5,385 bases of DNA from Candidatus Moranbacteria bacterium CG23_combo_of_CG06-09_8_20_14_all_35_22 (GTDB lineage: Bacteria > Patescibacteriota > Minisyncoccia > Moranbacterales > UBA2206): assembly GCA_002772115.1 (NCBI GenBank), contig PCRW01000016.1, positions 1 to 5,385 of the forward strand, in the 5' to 3' direction. The notes beneath the pieces were generated by a model. The model was not told the origin of the DNA, ran no database searches, and saw only the letters and a list, made by a program, of their open reading frames with translations. Positions 1 to 5,385 of this stretch are shown in pieces (within the stretch, counting starts at the first letter, position 1; each line of letters starts with the position of its first letter). The position numbers were made by a program, and so were the translations under genes.

Positions 1-1888
1 AAACTTTTCCTTCTTCGTCCAAAAGAAAATTATGCAATTCATCTGACTCGTCAATTTCGTGGCCATATTTATTGATAAATAAATCTGTGAGTGATCCATC
101 TTCAAATGAAATGACAGGAGTGCTGACGGCACTGCCATCACCAGAAAAATATGCCTCCGATGGAAGTAAATTATAGGCGCTCGACATATTTTTTCCCAAA
201 ATCCTAGCATTTTTTGGAGAAACAAAAAACGACAACCAATCCGTTGGCAAACCTTGATCAAAACCATGCAAAAGTCCACCAATAGCTTGTGGGGTTCCAA
301 CTTGTGGCACTCCTACAAAAACAATTTTGTCGATCAAATTTTGGGCTTCCGCATCAAGTTTGTTGGTCAAAGCTTTTGCCAGCAGTCCCCCATTGGAATG
401 AGCCACAATGGTCACTTTGCCAGATTTAGAAGTGCTAGCCAATCGCCTAAGTTCTTTTATGATATACGGTGTGGCTGATTTTCCTATATAGGAAATTTTT
501 TCATCATCAACTACTCCGGAATCCAAAATATCTTCCAGCGACAGTCGCCAATCATAAGGAACAGCTGAATAATCGGCAATAATCTTTTCATCATTTTTCC
601 ATTTGTCCAAATCAGACAAAAACGATTTGTAAATATTTTTTTGCAATATTGGCGATACATTCGCTTCATCCAAAACATCTTTAGTATAAATATCTTCATT
701 CAAACTTTTTCCATCTTCGTCCAGGAATAATTTTTCCACATCCGCATTGCGATTAGGCTCCCAAAGCTGATTATCCTCATCATATAATCGACTAGCTTCT
801 AACCCTGGCAAGAAAAGCACACTGGACGCGCCACCTTCGGCCGTATTAGGAATTTTTGTGGCGCTCCAACTTTCCAAAGTATAATCCCCGATAATTTTTT
901 CTCCACCAACATTCGGAATAGTTTCAATTTCCGGGCCAGCGGGATCATTATACCAATTATTTTTCAAAATAACTTTGGTTTTATCGTGAAAACTCGGATC
1001 ATTCTCCGCTATATTTTTGCAATAATTAGTGCAAATTGGACCATAAATTGAATAATCATTTGGGTAATTGCTTTTGCATTCATCAAAACAATTTTCAAAT
1101 AATTCGCTGTACACTTCCGGCTTGGTAACTTTGGATATTAGCGCCGTATTTTGAGAATTATTTTCAAAATTAGAATTTTCAATTTGCAAATAACTCTCTG
1201 CGTTCCATTCGCTATCATATTCCATTTCCACTTTCACATCAGTATAAGCGTTATTTTCAAAATCACAATTGTTCATTTTTACTCTGCCTGAATAAAAATT
1301 TATTGCTGGAGCAAATACTTCTACAGGAGAGGCATACGCTACGGGAAACAACCAATTCTTAATACTATTATTATTCATTCCAAGTCCGGGACAATTATCC
1401 GTGTCATAATTATAATAACCGCCCATCTGGGAAAATTCCACAAATTCAAAAACCGATTCCGGATCATCAGCATAATCTCCTAGACCATAAAATTCAATGT
1501 TAGCCGAAGCTGACATAAAACAGTGCGGATCATAAATTCCGCTTTCTTCAAAGGTAGGCACAATACCAGTTAATTTTATTTTTTCTTCTTTCGTGCCTTG
1601 AGCAATGACATTGCCATCGATTATCAAATGGCGGAAAGCTAATTGCGTTCCTTTTTCAATGGTGAGTGTCGCTCCCAAATCCACATAAATATTTTCATAA
1701 ATGGATAAATCTGTACTACTATTCCAAGTGGTATTTTCACTGATGTATAAATCTTCCAGCGGTTGCATTTCGCCTTTTGCAAAATTTTGGGAAAAACTCA
1801 AAAGATCAATTCGTAAAGGACTAATTGCAAATATAGCAATCAGTATTGCAATAAATATTTTTTTGTTTATTTGTTTTAATAATTTCAT
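1..1888 (-). CDS. Exported beta-helix / LCAT-type alpha-beta hydrolase (lipase or acyltransferase), C-terminus cut by window edge
   Basis: I translated the minus strand from ATG 1888 to base 1 and found 629 codons without a stop, so the gene is partial. Residues 1-28 form a Lys-rich start and hydrophobic helix (IFIAILIAIFAI), a signal peptide or anchor. About 55-320 looks like a parallel beta-helix: a regular strand stretch at 70-109, two copies of a C/S-x-FENN turn (208-213, 239-244), and NNWYNDPAGP at 310-319, typical of the end of such helices. From about 355 the lecithin:cholesterol acyltransferase fold appears: LFLPGLEASRL (358-368, oxyanion loop), LWEPN (375-379), VPYDWRLS (443-450), nucleophile elbow AHSNGG with Ser498, GVPQVGTP (526-533) and AYNLLPS (571-577). 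The catalytic Asp and His should lie beyond the left edge. The family cleaves or transfers acyl groups of lipids; the substrate here is unknown. An in-frame ATG at 1909 would add seven residues (MRIYENF) and leave only 6 bases after pilC; I kept 1888 because it gives a cleaner signal sequence. Neither start has a Shine-Dalgarno. It probably shares the pilus operon. Confidence 0.88.
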   Translation of the reverse strand, partial: MKLLKQINKKIFIAILIAIFAISPLRIDLLSFSQNFAKGEMQPLEDLYISENTTWNSSTDLSIYENIYVDLGATLTIEKGTQLAFRHLIIDGNVIAQGTKEEKIKLTGIVPTFEESGIYDPHCFMSASANIEFYGLGDYADDPESVFEFVEFSQMGGYYNYDTDNCPGLGMNNNSIKNWLFPVAYASPVEVFAPAINFYSGRVKMNNCDFENNAYTDVKVEMEYDSEWNAESYLQIENSNFENNSQNTALISKVTKPEVYSELFENCFDECKSNYPNDYSIYGPICTNYCKNIAENDPSFHDKTKVILKNNWYNDPAGPEIETIPNVGGEKIIGDYTLESWSATKIPNTAEGGASSVLFLPGLEASRLYDEDNQLWEPNRNADVEKLFLDEDGKSLNEDIYTKDVLDEANVSPILQKNIYKSFLSDLDKWKNDEKIIADYSAVPYDWRLSLEDILDSGVVDDEKISYIGKSATPYIIKELRRLASTSKSGKVTIVAHSNGGLLAKALTNKLDAEAQNLIDKIVFVGVPQVGTPQAIGGLLHGFDQGLPTDWLSFFVSPKNARILGKNMSSAYNLLPSEAYFSGDGSAVSTPVISFEDGSLTDLFINKYGHEIDESDELHNFLLDEEGKV

Positions 1889-1915
1889 AAAATTTTCGTA
1901 GATTCGCATCGGTTA

Positions 1916-3136
1916 TCATTTTATGTTATCCATAATACTATACATCGGTTGAAGCATAGAAATGGCAAAAAATCCGACTGCTGAACCGATAAAAATCATC
2001 AGAATTGGTTCAATTATCGAGGACATATTTTTTGACAACTGGGATACTTCATCTTCATAAAATTCCGCCAATTTCAAAAGTATCATTTCAGTTTTTCCCG
2101 TTTCTTCGCCAACTTGGATCATCTGCGAAACTAAAACCGGAAATATTTTTGGATATTTGCTGATAATAGAACTTAGCGTAATACCTTTTTGAATTTTAGT
2201 CGCGCTATCTTTCATGGCATTTTGGTAATAATAATTGGTGAGTGTTTCAGAAAGAATTTTCAAGGATTCAACAGAAGAAACTCCACTTTTCAAAAGCGAG
2301 CTGTAAATTCTAGCAAAACGCGAACAATTTACTTTTATCACCATATTTTTTATCAACGGAGCATTTACCAGCAAAAATCCCAAAGTTTTTTTACCAATAT
2401 CTGTCATCAGAAAAAATCTCAAAAGCACTATTACTCCGATAAAGAAGACCGCTACCAATATTCCATGATTTTTCAAAACATCGCTAATGGCAATGATAAA
2501 CATTGTTGAAGCAGGCAGTTCAACTTTCATATCAGTAAAAACTCCCGTAAGTTTCGGCAGAATGTAAGTGAGCATCAAAATTGCAATGCCAATCATTGCG
2601 ACTAAAATAATGGCGGGATAAGTGAGAGCACCTTTCACTTTACTCAAAAGTTCATGTTCTTTTTCCAATTGAACCGCTAAAATATTAAGCACTTCTTCCA
2701 AATTTCCGCTAGTTTCCCCCACCCTGATCATATTAACAAAAAGATCGCCAAAAATTCCAGGGTATTTTGCCAGTGCATCAGCAAAGGAATTACCCGCTTG
2801 GATGCTGTCAAAAATTTCATCTAAAATTTGAGCAAATTTTTTCTTTCTAGTTTGGAGCGAAATATTTTTTATCGCTCTTGAAAGAGGTAGTCCAGAAGCA
2901 ATCATCACACTTAGGTTTCTAGAAAACATCAACTTATCTGTGAGGGAAATGGTAATAAATCTATTTAGAAATTCCACTTTCACATTCCCTTTTCCGCTGG
3001 ATTTAATTTCTTCAAAAGAAGTCAGAATATATCCATCGGAGCGAAGTTGATTAGCCAATTCCCGCTCATCCTTAACATCAAGCTCGCCTTGCTTTTTTTC
3101 TCCCGTATAATTTTTCGCCGTATAAAATATCTTCAT
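1916..3136 (-). CDS. pilC: Type IV pilus inner-membrane platform protein PilC / type II secretion GspF family
   Basis: A 406-residue protein, the usual length for the PilC/GspF family. It sits in the cytoplasmic membrane, couples the assembly ATPase to the growing pilus, and helps extract pilins from the membrane. The family's two homologous T2SSF repeats are present: about 68-192, with SGLPLSRAI and VGETSGNLEEVL (139-150), and about 271-395, with SGVSSVESLKIL and VGEETGKTE (342-350). Membrane helices are visible at about 171-195, 226-244 and 375-397, the classic three-segment layout. The N-terminal 65 residues form a small soluble domain (FYTAKNYTGEKKQGEL) common to the family. The start at 3136 is firm because an in-frame TAA lies six bases upstream (3140-3142). 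The gene ends in tandem stops, TGA then TAA. It follows pilB by 27 bases with no clear Shine-Dalgarno, so it is probably read from the same mRNA. PilC and GspF cannot be told apart by sequence alone; pilus use is favoured because no type II secretion genes are seen. Confidence 0.95.
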   Translation of the reverse strand: MKIFYTAKNYTGEKKQGELDVKDERELANQLRSDGYILTSFEEIKSSGKGNVKVEFLNRFITISLTDKLMFSRNLSVMIASGLPLSRAIKNISLQTRKKKFAQILDEIFDSIQAGNSFADALAKYPGIFGDLFVNMIRVGETSGNLEEVLNILAVQLEKEHELLSKVKGALTYPAIILVAMIGIAILMLTYILPKLTGVFTDMKVELPASTMFIIAISDVLKNHGILVAVFFIGVIVLLRFFLMTDIGKKTLGFLLVNAPLIKNMVIKVNCSRFARIYSSLLKSGVSSVESLKILSETLTNYYYQNAMKDSATKIQKGITLSSIISKYPKIFPVLVSQMIQVGEETGKTEMILLKLAEFYEDEVSQLSKNMSSIIEPILMIFIGSAVGFFAISMLQPMYSIMDNIK

Positions 3137-3162
3137 AGATTATTTTTTATTTTTATTCGCAT
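3133..3162 (-). other. Nine-codon mini-frame bridging pilB and pilC
   Basis: An ATG lies one base after the pilB TAG and opens a frame reading MRIKIKNNL. Its TGA overlaps the pilC ATG as ATGA. It fills the whole 27-base gap, so a ribosome leaving pilB could restart here and be delivered to the pilC start. This could serve translational coupling where no Shine-Dalgarno is present. The frame is short and A-rich, so chance is a serious alternative. Confidence 0.25.
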
Positions 3163-3163
3163 A

Positions 3164-4912
3164 CTATTCTTTTGTTACCCTCAATATTTCTTCAATCGAA
3201 GTTATGCCCAAAATCGCTTTGGAAAATCCATCTTCAATCATCGAAAGCATTCCTTTTTCTTTAGCCTTTTTTTCTAGCGCTTCCGCCGATTCATTTTGAG
3301 AAATCATTTTTCTGATTTCTTCATCCGCTTCTAAAACTTCAAAAATTCCATTTCTACCTCGATAGCCTTGCCCACCACATTGACTGCAACCAACAGCTTT
3401 GTAAAAAGTTATATCCTCCCAACCATCTTTTTCTTTGACAATATTTTTCGTAGCTTCATTTTTTTTGATTACTTCTAAAATCGCTGTCATATCATAACTA
3501 CTATTGAGATTTTCCAATTCTTTTTTTGCCAATTTATATTCTTTCTTGCATTCATTACAAAGTTTTCTGATCAATCTTTGGGCGATAATTACATTGACCG
3601 TGGAGGCCACCAAGAAAGGTTCCGCCCCCATGTCGATAAGCCGAGGCAAGGTTCCCGCAGCGCTATTGGTGTGAAGGGTGGATAAAACTAAATGTCCCGT
3701 CATCGCCGCTTGAATAGCCATTTCCATTGTTTCTTTATCGCGAATTTCACCAACCATAATAATGTCTGGGTCTTGACGAAGAAGAGAACGCAATCCAGCC
3801 GCAAAAGTCAGTCCCACTTTCGGATAAACTTGCGTTTGATTTATTTTCGCCATCCGGTATTCCACTGGATCCTCCACTGTGCTAATGTTAACATCTGGAG
3901 TGTTCAAAATATCCATCGCCGTATAAAGAGTAGTAGTTTTCCCTGAACCAGTCGGTCCAGTTACTAATATCATACCGTTAGGTTTTTTAATTTCTTTATG
4001 AATTATTTCCAAAGCTTGCCCCATAATACCCATCGCTTCCAAAGTAAGTCCCTTAGAAGATTCATTCAAGAGTCGCATCACAATTTTTTCTCCGTCAAAA
4101 ATCGGCAAGATGCTCACGCGAAAAGAAATTTTGTTGCCGTCTTTTTCAATTTTAAATCGGCCATCTTGAGGAATTCGGTGTTCATCTAATTTCAAATTAG
4201 ACAAAACTTTTATCCTGGCAATAATTCCTTCTCTTACTTGTTTAGGCAATGTCATCACTTCATGCAATATACCGTCTATCCGATAGCGCACGCGTACTTC
4301 TTTTTCATCTGGTTCAATATGGATGTCACTGGCGCTTTGCAAAATCGCGTGCTTTATTAAAGTGTCAACAATCCGGATAATCGGCAGTCCTTGAGCAATT
4401 TTTTCCAAATCTTCTTCCTCCTCATCTGGCGATATTTCGGAAGAATTTTTATCAATGATATCGCCAAACTCGGCTTTCAAACTTTGATTATATTGTTTTA
4501 GGGCAATCTTGATACTTTCTTCCGTGGTAAGACAAGAAATTATTTTTAAATCTGTTTTCTTGCGGATAAAATCAATCATCTGCATATCTTCTGGATTGAG
4601 CATAGCTACTTTCAACTCTTGGCCGTTCTTTTCAAAAGAAATTATTTTATATTTTTTGGCAATCGGTTCTGGAATTATCTGAAGTATTTCTGGTGCAATT
4701 ATTTCTTTGGAAATATCTACGAAAGGCACGCCTAAAATATAGGCATAAAGTTTTCGCAGTTTCACTTCATCAATTAATTTTTTCGCCAAAAGAACTTCCC
4801 CCAGTTTTTTTTTGCCGTCCTGGGCTTCTTTAAAAGATTCCTCCAATTCTTTTTCTCCAACCATTCCGGAATCTTTTATAAATTCCTTGAGTTGTAGATT
4901 TTCAATGCGCAT
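3164..4912 (-). CDS. pilB: Type IV pilus assembly ATPase PilB / GspE-PulE family
   Basis: A 582-residue cytoplasmic hexameric ATPase that drives pilin polymerisation through PilC. Domains in order: an N-terminal MshEN-like region (about 1-140, with KKLGEVLLAKKLIDEVKL and LGVPFVDI), an acidic linker (159-170), the N2 domain (about 172-285, with SDIHIEPDEKEVRVRYRIDG at 195-214), then the RecA-like motor. The motor carries Walker A GPTGSGKT (319-326), Asp box STVEDPVEY (344-352), Walker B LLRQDPDIIMVGEIRD (377-392, catalytic Glu389) and His box TGHLVLSTLHT (405-415). Two CxxC pairs (Cys452/455 and Cys509/512) form the zinc module found in PilB/GspE but absent from the retraction ATPase PilT, so this is an extension-type motor. 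The N-terminal domain departs from the c-di-GMP-binding MshEN consensus as I recall it (Lys36 for Arg, Lys45 for Gly, Ile59 for Gln), so nucleotide sensing is doubtful. Its ATG shares a base with the upstream gene's TAA (TAATG), which suggests translational coupling. The stop is TAG. Confidence 0.97.
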   Translation of the reverse strand: MRIENLQLKEFIKDSGMVGEKELEESFKEAQDGKKKLGEVLLAKKLIDEVKLRKLYAYILGVPFVDISKEIIAPEILQIIPEPIAKKYKIISFEKNGQELKVAMLNPEDMQMIDFIRKKTDLKIISCLTTEESIKIALKQYNQSLKAEFGDIIDKNSSEISPDEEEEDLEKIAQGLPIIRIVDTLIKHAILQSASDIHIEPDEKEVRVRYRIDGILHEVMTLPKQVREGIIARIKVLSNLKLDEHRIPQDGRFKIEKDGNKISFRVSILPIFDGEKIVMRLLNESSKGLTLEAMGIMGQALEIIHKEIKKPNGMILVTGPTGSGKTTTLYTAMDILNTPDVNISTVEDPVEYRMAKINQTQVYPKVGLTFAAGLRSLLRQDPDIIMVGEIRDKETMEMAIQAAMTGHLVLSTLHTNSAAGTLPRLIDMGAEPFLVASTVNVIIAQRLIRKLCNECKKEYKLAKKELENLNSSYDMTAILEVIKKNEATKNIVKEKDGWEDITFYKAVGCSQCGGQGYRGRNGIFEVLEADEEIRKMISQNESAEALEKKAKEKGMLSMIEDGFSKAILGITSIEEILRVTKE

Positions 4913-5277
4913 TATTTGAGAGTTTCATTAATTTTTTTAACAATATCTTCTAATTTATATTCCGACTTGACCAAATAGGTAGTGGCGCCTTTTTCAAAAG
5001 CTTTCTGAATATCTTCCATACTTTCTAAATTCGTCAGCAAAATTACGGGTGTTTTTTTTATCTCATTATTACTTTTTATTTCATCCAGTACCTGAAAACC
5101 ATCCTTTTTTGGCAAAATTATATCTAAAATTATCAAATCCGGTTTTTCCAAAATTGCCAACTCAACACCTTTTTCCCCATCCATCGCACTTAAGACCTCA
5201 AATTTTTCTTCCGTTAAATATTCCGTCAGCGCTTTTTGCAAAGTTTCTTCGTCTTCAATAATCAATATTCTTTTCAT
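4912..5277 (-). CDS. Stand-alone receiver-domain response regulator (CheY-like)
   Basis: A 121-residue protein made of a single receiver domain with no DNA-binding or enzymatic output domain. The fold's landmarks are all present: the acidic pocket Glu8-Asp9 in ILIIEDE, phosphoacceptor Asp52 in LIILDIILP, Thr82 in VILLTN, and Lys104 in YLVKSEY. It should be phosphorylated by a histidine kinase that is not in this window and then signal by binding a partner protein, as CheY, PilG and PilH do. Its place at the head of a pilB-pilC operon, with its stop overlapping the pilB start by one base, suggests it acts on the pilus motor or its switch; this is inference. The ATG at 5277 is the first in frame after a TAA upstream; the bases before it are A/G-rich (AAGAAATAAGAAAT) but do not form a good Shine-Dalgarno. 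A few residues short of or beyond typical CheY, it appears intact. Confidence 0.94.
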   Translation of the reverse strand: MKRILIIEDEETLQKALTEYLTEEKFEVLSAMDGEKGVELAILEKPDLIILDIILPKKDGFQVLDEIKSNNEIKKTPVILLTNLESMEDIQKAFEKGATTYLVKSEYKLEDIVKKINETLK

Positions 5278-5329
5278 ATTTCTTATTTCTTAAATTTCTT
5301 TTAATTATTAGACTCGTTGCTTAATAACA

Positions 5330-5341
5330 GTGCTTTCGCAC
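5330..5341 (-). repeat. Small GTGC-GAAA-GCAC hairpin with GNRA tetraloop
   Basis: Read on the minus strand, GTGC and GCAC pair around GAAA, a GNRA tetraloop that is unusually stable in RNA. It abuts the 9-bp inverted repeat and shares its last base, so in the transcript the two stems would stack end to end. The tetraloop is correct only on the minus strand, the sense strand of the operon, which favours an RNA role over a DNA site. A four-base-pair stem is short enough to arise by chance. Confidence 0.4.
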
Positions 5342-5362
5342 AGAATCATCCTAATGATTCTG
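5341..5362. repeat. Perfect 9-bp inverted repeat with 4-base loop
   Basis: The arms CAGAATCAT (5341-5349) and ATGATTCTG (5354-5362) are exact reverse complements around the loop CCTA. In the minus-strand transcript this folds into a stable stem with loop UAGG, about 64 bases before the response-regulator start. No run of U follows on either strand, so it is not a standard intrinsic terminator. It could be a leader RNA element, an operator, or the fold at the end of an upstream gene. Confidence 0.6.
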
Positions 5363-5385
5363 GAATGATCAGCTCGTAGAATCGA

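Larger units (their letters stand above)
5278..5385 (-). promoter_or_regulatory. Leader region upstream of the operon (no secure gene)
   Basis: These 108 bases precede the first gene of the cluster and extend to the window edge. On the minus strand they hold two small hairpins, then an A/T-rich stretch leading to the start codon. An AATAAT box (5304-5309, minus strand) resembles a -10 element, but I find no good -35 at 16-18 bases from it, so no promoter is claimed. An open frame enters from the right edge and ends at TAA 5308-5310 after 25 codons; another ends at TGA 5346-5348 after 12 codons. Either might be the tail of an upstream gene, but both are too short to judge. Confidence 0.3.

Noticed and set aside
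254..478. Plus-strand open frame opposite the hydrolase gene
   Set aside because: It lies antisense to the conserved LCAT-like domain, and its translation shows no recognisable motif; it is a shadow.
511..699. Minus-strand 62-codon frame within the hydrolase region
   Set aside because: It overlaps the long frame in another phase, and the long frame carries clear family motifs such as VPYDWRLS here.
1..722. Imperfect 20-base direct repeat at 1-20 and 702-722, encoding LDE(D/E)GK twice in the hydrolase
   Set aside because: The copies differ by one indel and one substitution, and the reading phase diverges after Gly-Lys, so chance or simple acidic-loop composition is more likely than duplication.
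1701..1901. Plus-strand 66-codon frame with a hydrophobic end
   Set aside because: Its hydrophobic stretch is the reverse of the hydrolase signal helix, and it has no neighbours on that strand.
1916..1918. TGA of pilC as evidence for an altered genetic code
   Set aside because: TGA is followed at once by an in-frame TAA, so this site is uninformative; absence of TGA as a sense codon in all four genes supports the standard code.
2189..2509. Plus-strand 106-codon frame inside pilC
   Set aside because: Fully antisense to the conserved PilC repeats, with low-complexity translation.
3692..4189. Two plus-strand frames inside pilB
   Set aside because: Both are antisense to the Walker and N2 motifs of pilB and have His/Arg/Phe-rich, non-protein-like composition.
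5049..5261. Plus-strand 70-codon frame inside the response regulator
   Set aside because: Antisense to the receiver domain and Pro/Phe/Leu-rich as expected of a shadow.
5341..5362. Intrinsic terminator at the inverted repeat
   Set aside because: No U-run follows the stem on either strand and the stem is not GC-rich.
5308..5385. Possible C-terminal tail of an upstream minus-strand gene ending at TAA 5308-5310
   Set aside because: Its 25 codons run across the inverted repeat, a second frame ending at 5346 is equally possible, and nothing in either is recognisable.

Overview
This AT-rich window reads almost entirely on the minus strand. It holds one compact gene cluster, transcribed from right to left: a stand-alone receiver-domain response regulator, a type IV pilus assembly ATPase (PilB/GspE type), a pilus inner-membrane platform protein (PilC/GspF type), and a large exported protein that runs off the left edge. 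That last frame is open over at least 629 codons (1888 down to 1) and has no stop inside the window. It combines an N-terminal signal/anchor helix, a parallel beta-helix-like region and a C-terminal LCAT-type alpha/beta-hydrolase domain.

The organism looks like a member of the Candidate Phyla Radiation (Patescibacteria, perhaps Parcubacteria-like). This is inferred from low GC, very tight packing, a pilB-pilC block with a CheY-like gene in front, and a beta-helix plus LCAT-like hydrolase of a kind I associate with that group. The genes read cleanly in the standard bacterial code: none of the four frames contains TGA as a sense codon, which argues against the TGA=Gly lineages (Gracilibacteria, Absconditabacteria). 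The assignment rests on recalled family resemblance, not on a search.

Layout from the right: 5278-5385 is a short leader with two small inverted repeats and no secure gene. 4912-5277 is the receiver protein; its TAA overlaps the pilB ATG by one base. 3164-4912 is pilB. A 27-base gap follows, which itself holds a 9-codon mini-frame bridging the two genes. 1916-3136 is pilC. After 6 or 27 bases, depending on the start chosen, the hydrolase begins and fills the rest. No transcription terminator is visible, so the four genes are probably one operon. No start codon has a strong Shine-Dalgarno sequence.

Functionally, PilB would power pilus polymerisation at the cytoplasmic face through PilC in the membrane. 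The receiver protein could gate this activity. The co-transcribed hydrolase would act outside the cytoplasm on lipid esters or phospholipids. A pilus machine linked to a surface lipid-active enzyme would suit a host-attached cell that scavenges lipids, but that link is inference from gene order alone.
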